Part shown: positions 60,182-64,000 of the stretch, piece by piece | Numbering within the stretch: the stretch's first letter is position 1 | How the letters are laid out: every line of letters starts with the position of its first letter | DNA from: Terriglobales bacterium | Lineage (GTDB): Bacteria; Acidobacteriota; Terriglobia; Terriglobales; Acidobacteriaceae | Assembly (NCBI GenBank): GCA_035764005.1 | Contig: DASTZZ010000115.1 | Coordinates: 62,001-126,000, forward strand | Direction of reading: 5' to 3' | DNA: 64,000 nucleotides | Translations under genes and position numbers: made by a program | The notes under the pieces: generated by a model | Databases searched by the model: none | What the model was told of the DNA's origin: nothing | The model's input: only the letters and a program-made list of their open reading frames with translations

Positions 60182-63136
60182 TTACTGGTTGACCAACTGC
60201 GGCTTCGCGCCCAGCAGTTCGCCTGCAACTTTCTGCACGCTGAAGGCTTCGATCACGTCGCCTACCTTGACGTCGCCATAGCCGGCGATGCCGATGCCGC
60301 ACTCCATGCCGTTGCGGACCTCGCTTACGTCGTCTTTAAAGCGACGTAGCGAGCCTACGCGACCTTTGAAGACCTGCACGTTATCGCGCAGCAGACGCAC
60401 TTCGGAGTCGCGCTTGATGGTGCCATCCTGCACATAGCAGCCGGCAATTGTTCCAACTTTGGGAACACGGAAAGTTTCGCGAACTTCGGCGCGTCCAAGA
60501 TAAGTCTCCTTGAACACCGGCTCCAGCAAGCCGGCCATGGCTTTGCGAATCTCGTCCTGTAGTTCGTAGATGATGGAGTGCAGACGAATTTCGACGTTTT
60601 CCTGCTCGGCCAGTTCTTGTGCTTTGCGCTCAGGACGAACATTGAAGCCGATGATGATCGCGTTCGAAGCAGAGGCCAGAAGCACGTCGCTCTCGGTGAT
60701 CGCCCCTACGCCGGAGCGCAGCACGCGGACTTTCACTTGCTCGTTCGAGAGCTTCTGCAGCGAGTCGGCCAGTACTTCGACCGAGCCCTGCACATCGCCC
60801 TTCAGGATGATCGACAATTCTTTGATTCCGGCAGTCTTGATCTGCTCGGCGAGTCCCTCAAGCGTGACGCGCGACGACTTCGCCAACTGCGCCTCACGGG
60901 CTTTCTGCTCGCGATAGGTGGCGATGTTCTTCGCCTTCTCGCGATCTGCGACAGCGGTGAACGTGTCTCCCGCTTCGGGAATACCTTCCAGACCGAGAAT
61001 CTCGACCGGTGTTGCCGGCGGGGCCGCTTCAACCGTGTTGCCGCGGTCATCGAACATGGCACGAACTTTCCCATAGGTGTTGCCGACGATGAAAGTATCG
61101 CCGGTGTGCAGAGTTCCATTCTGGATCAGAACGGTGGCGACGGCTCCACGTCCGCGGTCGAGCTTCGCTTCAAGCACTGCGCCGCTGGCGGCGCGATCCG
61201 GAGAAGCCTTGAGCTCCTGCAGGTCGGCAACCAGGCAGATCATCTCCATCAGCAGATTCAGATTGGTCTTCTGCTTAGCGGAGACATCGACGAACACGTA
61301 CTTGCCGCCCCAATCTTCCGGCAGATATCCACGATCGGCGAGTTGCTTCTTCACGCGGTCGGGCATGGCTCCGGGCTTGTCAATTTTGTTGACAGCGAAG
61401 ATGAGCGGAACTTTCGCGGCGGTAGCGTGATCGATAGCTTCGAGCGTCTGCGGCATTACGCCGTCATCGGCGGCAACAACGATCACAACGATGTCAGTGA
61501 CCTTTGCTCCGCGAGCGCGCATGCGGGTGAACGCTTCGTGACCAGGCGTATCGAGGAAGACGATCTCGCGACCAAACGCCGGCGAATCTTCCTTCGTGAT
61601 TCTCACCTTGTAGGCACCAATGTGCTGCGTGATACCGCCAGCTTCGCCGCCCGCGACATTGGTTTCGCGGATAGAGTCGAGCAGCGAGGTTTTGCCGTGG
61701 TCGACGTGTCCCATAATGGTCACGACCGGGGGACGCACAACCGCGGCAGTGTCAAGCCCATCGGTGCTGGCAACGCCGGCATCGATGTCCTTCGACATCT
61801 GCTCTTCGAAGGTGATCACGTTGGCTTCAGCACCGAACTGACGGGCCATATCCTTAGCCAGTTCGGCGTCGAGCGTCTGGTTCACCGTCGCCATCACCCC
61901 CCGCAATAGCAGGCGAGCGATGACATCTTTCGCGCGAATTTCGAGCTTTTCGGCAAGATCTTTGACGCTGATACCTTCCGTAATCGTTATCGCGCGCGTG
62001 ATCGGCAGCGGCTCGTTCGAAATCTGCGCACCGTAGCGCGGCGGAGGAGTAAAGCCCTTCATCGGGCCTTCCTTTACTCCGCGTGGAACGTAACGCTGCC
62101 CAGGACGGCGAGCTGGACCGCCGGGACGCCGCGTATCCGGCGTGGGCGGCGGAGGCACGAGGCCTGGCGCACCCATTCCCATTGGTCGTCCACCGGGTGT
62201 TTGCCGCGTTGGATGCATCGGCCGGCGAGCGCCGGGAGGCATGCCAGGACGCTGCCCCGGCTGCGGCTGTCCCATTCCGGGACGACGCTGGAAGATCGGC
62301 TGACCGCGTACGGGCATACCGCCGGCCGGACGTTGACCTGCTTGCGGCGATCCCATCGGCGCTGCAGGACGAGCCTGCTGCGGAGGGGCCGTGTATACGG
62401 GGCGAGGCCCAGTTTGCGGCGTAATTATGCGACGCACTGGAGCAGGGGGCGTTTGCGCGCGCTGCTGCTGAGAGGCGTTGGCGATAGATCCTGCCTGAGC
62501 TGGAGGCGCAGCCGACGGCGGTGTGACCTGTACTGCAGCCGGAGTCTGACTCTGTTGTGCTGCCGGAGGTTGAGCCGCAGCAGGAGTCTTCGGAGCAGCA
62601 ACTGGCGCACTTGGAGCCGCCGCAGTGGGCTTCTCAGGCGCCGGCGGAGCAGCCGGAGGCGGCGCAGCGAACGACGGGCGCTGCCCAAGCATCGGCTTGA
62701 TTACGCGCTTCGCAGGAGCTTCCGGAGCGGCTGCGGGCGGTGCAGCGGCAACCGGCTTTTCAGCAACCGGGGCTGGCGGCGCTGCAGGTTTCGGAGGCGC
62801 AGCGGGCGGCGCAGCGACAGTTTTCGGAATGGGAGGCGCCGAAGCTTCGGCCTTCTTCTTTAGTAGCAGGCTGGCCACGTCGCCAGGCTTGGAGATATGC
62901 GAGAGATCGATCTTGGTCTTGATCTCAGGCTCGCCGGAACGGGAGCTGCCATCGCGTGCGGCAGTTCCGCCGCCCTGACCAGAGAGGTGTTTGCGCACAC
63001 GCTCGGCCTCGTCGGCCTCAATCGAGCTCGAGTGCGTCTTCTTTTCCGTTACTCCGACGAGGGGAAGGACGTCGAGAATCGCCTTGCTCTTGACTTCCAG
63101 TTCCCTTGCTAAATCGTTGATTCGAACTTTACTCAT
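60182..63136 (-). CDS. infB: Translation initiation factor IF-2
   Basis: 984 aa. An N-terminal IF2N domain (residues 1-50, [20 protein letters not shown]) is followed by a proline/alanine/glutamine-rich linker of about 300 residues. A second IF2N domain lies at about 380-435 ([21 protein letters not shown]). The GTPase domain has G1 [10 protein letters not shown] (about 476-485), [22 protein letters not shown] and VSAKQK. The C-terminal domains that bind fMet-tRNA end the protein. IF-2 places initiator tRNA on the 30S subunit. The gene is downstream of nusA and upstream of ylxP. Confidence 0.97.
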   Translation of the reverse strand: MSKVRINDLARELEVKSKAILDVLPLVGVTEKKTHSSSIEADEAERVRKHLSGQGGGTAARDGSSRSGEPEIKTKIDLSHISKPGDVASLLLKKKAEASAPPIPKTVAAPPAAPPKPAAPPAPVAEKPVAAAPPAAAPEAPAKRVIKPMLGQRPSFAAPPPAAPPAPEKPTAAAPSAPVAAPKTPAAAQPPAAQQSQTPAAVQVTPPSAAPPAQAGSIANASQQQRAQTPPAPVRRIITPQTGPRPVYTAPPQQARPAAPMGSPQAGQRPAGGMPVRGQPIFQRRPGMGQPQPGQRPGMPPGARRPMHPTRQTPGGRPMGMGAPGLVPPPPTPDTRRPGGPARRPGQRYVPRGVKEGPMKGFTPPPRYGAQISNEPLPITRAITITEGISVKDLAEKLEIRAKDVIARLLLRGVMATVNQTLDAELAKDMARQFGAEANVITFEEQMSKDIDAGVASTDGLDTAAVVRPPVVTIMGHVDHGKTSLLDSIRETNVAGGEAGGITQHIGAYKVRITKEDSPAFGREIVFLDTPGHEAFTRMRARGAKVTDIVVIVVAADDGVMPQTLEAIDHATAAKVPLIFAVNKIDKPGAMPDRVKKQLADRGYLPEDWGGKYVFVDVSAKQKTNLNLLMEMICLVADLQELKASPDRAASGAVLEAKLDRGRGAVATVLIQNGTLHTGDTFIVGNTYGKVRAMFDDRGNTVEAAPPATPVEILGLEGIPEAGDTFTAVADREKAKNIATYREQKAREAQLAKSSRVTLEGLAEQIKTAGIKELSIILKGDVQGSVEVLADSLQKLSNEQVKVRVLRSGVGAITESDVLLASASNAIIIGFNVRPERKAQELAEQENVEIRLHSIIYELQDEIRKAMAGLLEPVFKETYLGRAEVRETFRVPKVGTIAGCYVQDGTIKRDSEVRLLRDNVQVFKGRVGSLRRFKDDVSEVRNGMECGIGIAGYGDVKVGDVIEAFSVQKVAGELLGAKPQLVNQ

Positions 63137-63263
63137 TCCGCCCTTTGTGTTTCTCCGAAACCTGTTTTAGTCGATCATCACAACCCTCAACTTAGCTGCT
63201 AGCTACTAGCTGCCGGCTGCTAGCCAAAATCTCTGCCGCGCTTGCGCGAGGCAGTTTACACGC

Positions 63264-64000
63264 CTATTCGGCTTCCTCTGATTTATTTGCCGATGCCTGC
63301 TCTTCCGGCTCGACGACTTCATCTTCGCTCGGCGCAGGCTCTTCGCCATGTACGTGCACTTCGGCTTCGTCGGCCGGCGGAGCGTTCTCGACGCCTGCGA
63401 TTTCCGCGGCTTCGAATCCCTGTCCGGTTTCGGCTGCCTCGGCGTACTCTGAGTTCTCGGCATGCACGTTCGGCTGTTCGATGCTCTCCCCTTCGATTTG
63501 ATCGGGAGCAGCATCGACCGCAGCGCCTTCCTGCGCTTCAACCCCTGGCTCAAGGCCTTGACCTTCGCCGGCTTCGAGTGCGGAGAAGTAGTTGTTCACA
63601 GCAATGCTGATCTTCTCGATCGTCTTTGGGCCGATGCCCGGTAACTCCTCGAGCTGCTCCGGAGTCATGTCGGCGAGAGCTTCCACGGTCGTGATGCCGG
63701 CAGCGACCAGCTTCTCGATGACCGTCTCTCCCAATTCGGGAACTTTCTCGAGAGGAGTCGCAGCCGCAGTCGTGAGCGCCTGCATCTGCTGCTCGACTTC
63801 CTGACGCTTCTCTTCCTCGCTCTTGATGTCGATCTTCCACCCGAGGAGCTTGGCGGCAAGACGAACGTTCTGACCTTTCTTGCCGATGGCGAGAGAAAGC
63901 TGTGTGTCATCGACGATGACTTCCAGATGCTTCTCCGTTGGATCGAGCACGGTTACGCGGCTCACCTTGGCCGGCTGCAATGCTTTCTCCGCAAACGTGA
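63264..64000 (-). CDS. nusA: Transcription termination/antitermination factor NusA, C-terminal part (runs off the window)
   Basis: The visible 245 codons start beyond the right edge and enter with FAEKALQPAKVSRVTVLDP, the KH-domain linker. VDDTQLSLAIGKKGQNVRLAAKLLGWKIDI is the second KH domain. A helix-hairpin-helix-like segment (ATPLEKVPELGETVIEKLVAAGITTVEAL; EQLEELPGIGPKTIEKI) follows. The last 70 residues are acidic and rich in E, A and P, ending ASANKSEEAE. NusA binds RNA polymerase to modulate pausing and antitermination. The start lies outside the window. Confidence 0.95.
   Translation of the reverse strand, partial: TFAEKALQPAKVSRVTVLDPTEKHLEVIVDDTQLSLAIGKKGQNVRLAAKLLGWKIDIKSEEEKRQEVEQQMQALTTAAATPLEKVPELGETVIEKLVAAGITTVEALADMTPEQLEELPGIGPKTIEKISIAVNNYFSALEAGEGQGLEPGVEAQEGAAVDAAPDQIEGESIEQPNVHAENSEYAEAAETGQGFEAAEIAGVENAPPADEAEVHVHGEEPAPSEDEVVEPEEQASANKSEEAE

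Noticed and set aside
60578-61909. 443-codon open frame antisense to infB
   Set aside because: High-GC coding sequence keeps an antisense frame open. The infB frame has all IF-2 motifs, and the antisense product shows no domain or ribosome-binding site.
1-64000. CRISPR array, rRNA or tRNA genes
   Set aside because: No regularly spaced direct repeats, and no cloverleaf or rRNA-like segments were recognised by eye; a tRNAscan-SE or Infernal run was not possible.

Overview
The window looks like a chromosomal segment of an Acidobacteriota bacterium (class Terriglobia is my best guess). The evidence is the mix of gene families: a very large TonB-dependent receptor with an N-terminal carboxypeptidase-regulatory-like domain, exported FG-GAP/UnbV proteins with TPR partners, a DUF1800/DUF1501 pair, and many short palindromic intergenic repeats. 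Taxonomy is inferred from gene content only; no rRNA, tRNA or CRISPR array was recognised.

Layout. (1) 0.1-20 kb is an accessory, envelope-oriented region. A TPR lipoprotein-like gene and a 1258-aa TonB-dependent receptor lie on the minus strand. A divergent LacI-family regulator follows, with a near-consensus promoter and operator-like palindromes. Next come three large exported proteins (FG-GAP/UnbV/redoxin-like/TPR fusion, TPR protein, FG-GAP/UnbV protein). Last is an acid-sugar catabolic set: RhmD-like dehydratase, ACS-family MFS transporter, beta-hydroxyacid dehydrogenase and AraD1/GguC-like enzyme. (2) 20-32 kb holds mainly housekeeping genes: thiD, rlpA-like, pyrF, a 59-aa zinc-ribbon gene, a GH20 hexosaminidase, alaS, an exported DinB-like protein and an M48 protease. 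Among them is a rhodanese gene interrupted by an in-frame TGA that may encode selenocysteine. (3) 32-47 kb carries myo-inositol-phosphate synthase, two SDRs, two HAD hydrolases, DUF1800 + DUF1501, a MazF-like toxin-antitoxin pair, a PTP-type phosphatase, purC-cvpA, a Fis-type HTH protein and a TPR-secretin. (4) 47-64 kb carries a DsbA-like protein, nadE, a GH71/GH99-like hydrolase with PKD modules, a GDPD, a double GNAT protein, an ArnT-like glycosyltransferase, and the translation cluster nusA-infB-ylxP ... rbfA-nrnA. That cluster is split by two plus-strand genes.

Most notable: at 24798-25217 an otherwise intact rhodanese has a TGA at codon 89. The conserved domain continues in the same frame for 50 more codons to a TAG. 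A perfect 7-bp hairpin with an AGTTG loop begins 18 nt after the TGA, which fits the spacing and loop rule for a bacterial SECIS element. Other points are several families of palindromic intergenic elements, one of which overlaps the start of a TPR gene, a codon-usage mosaic inside alaS, and a possible LacI regulon joining the receptor and the acid-sugar genes.
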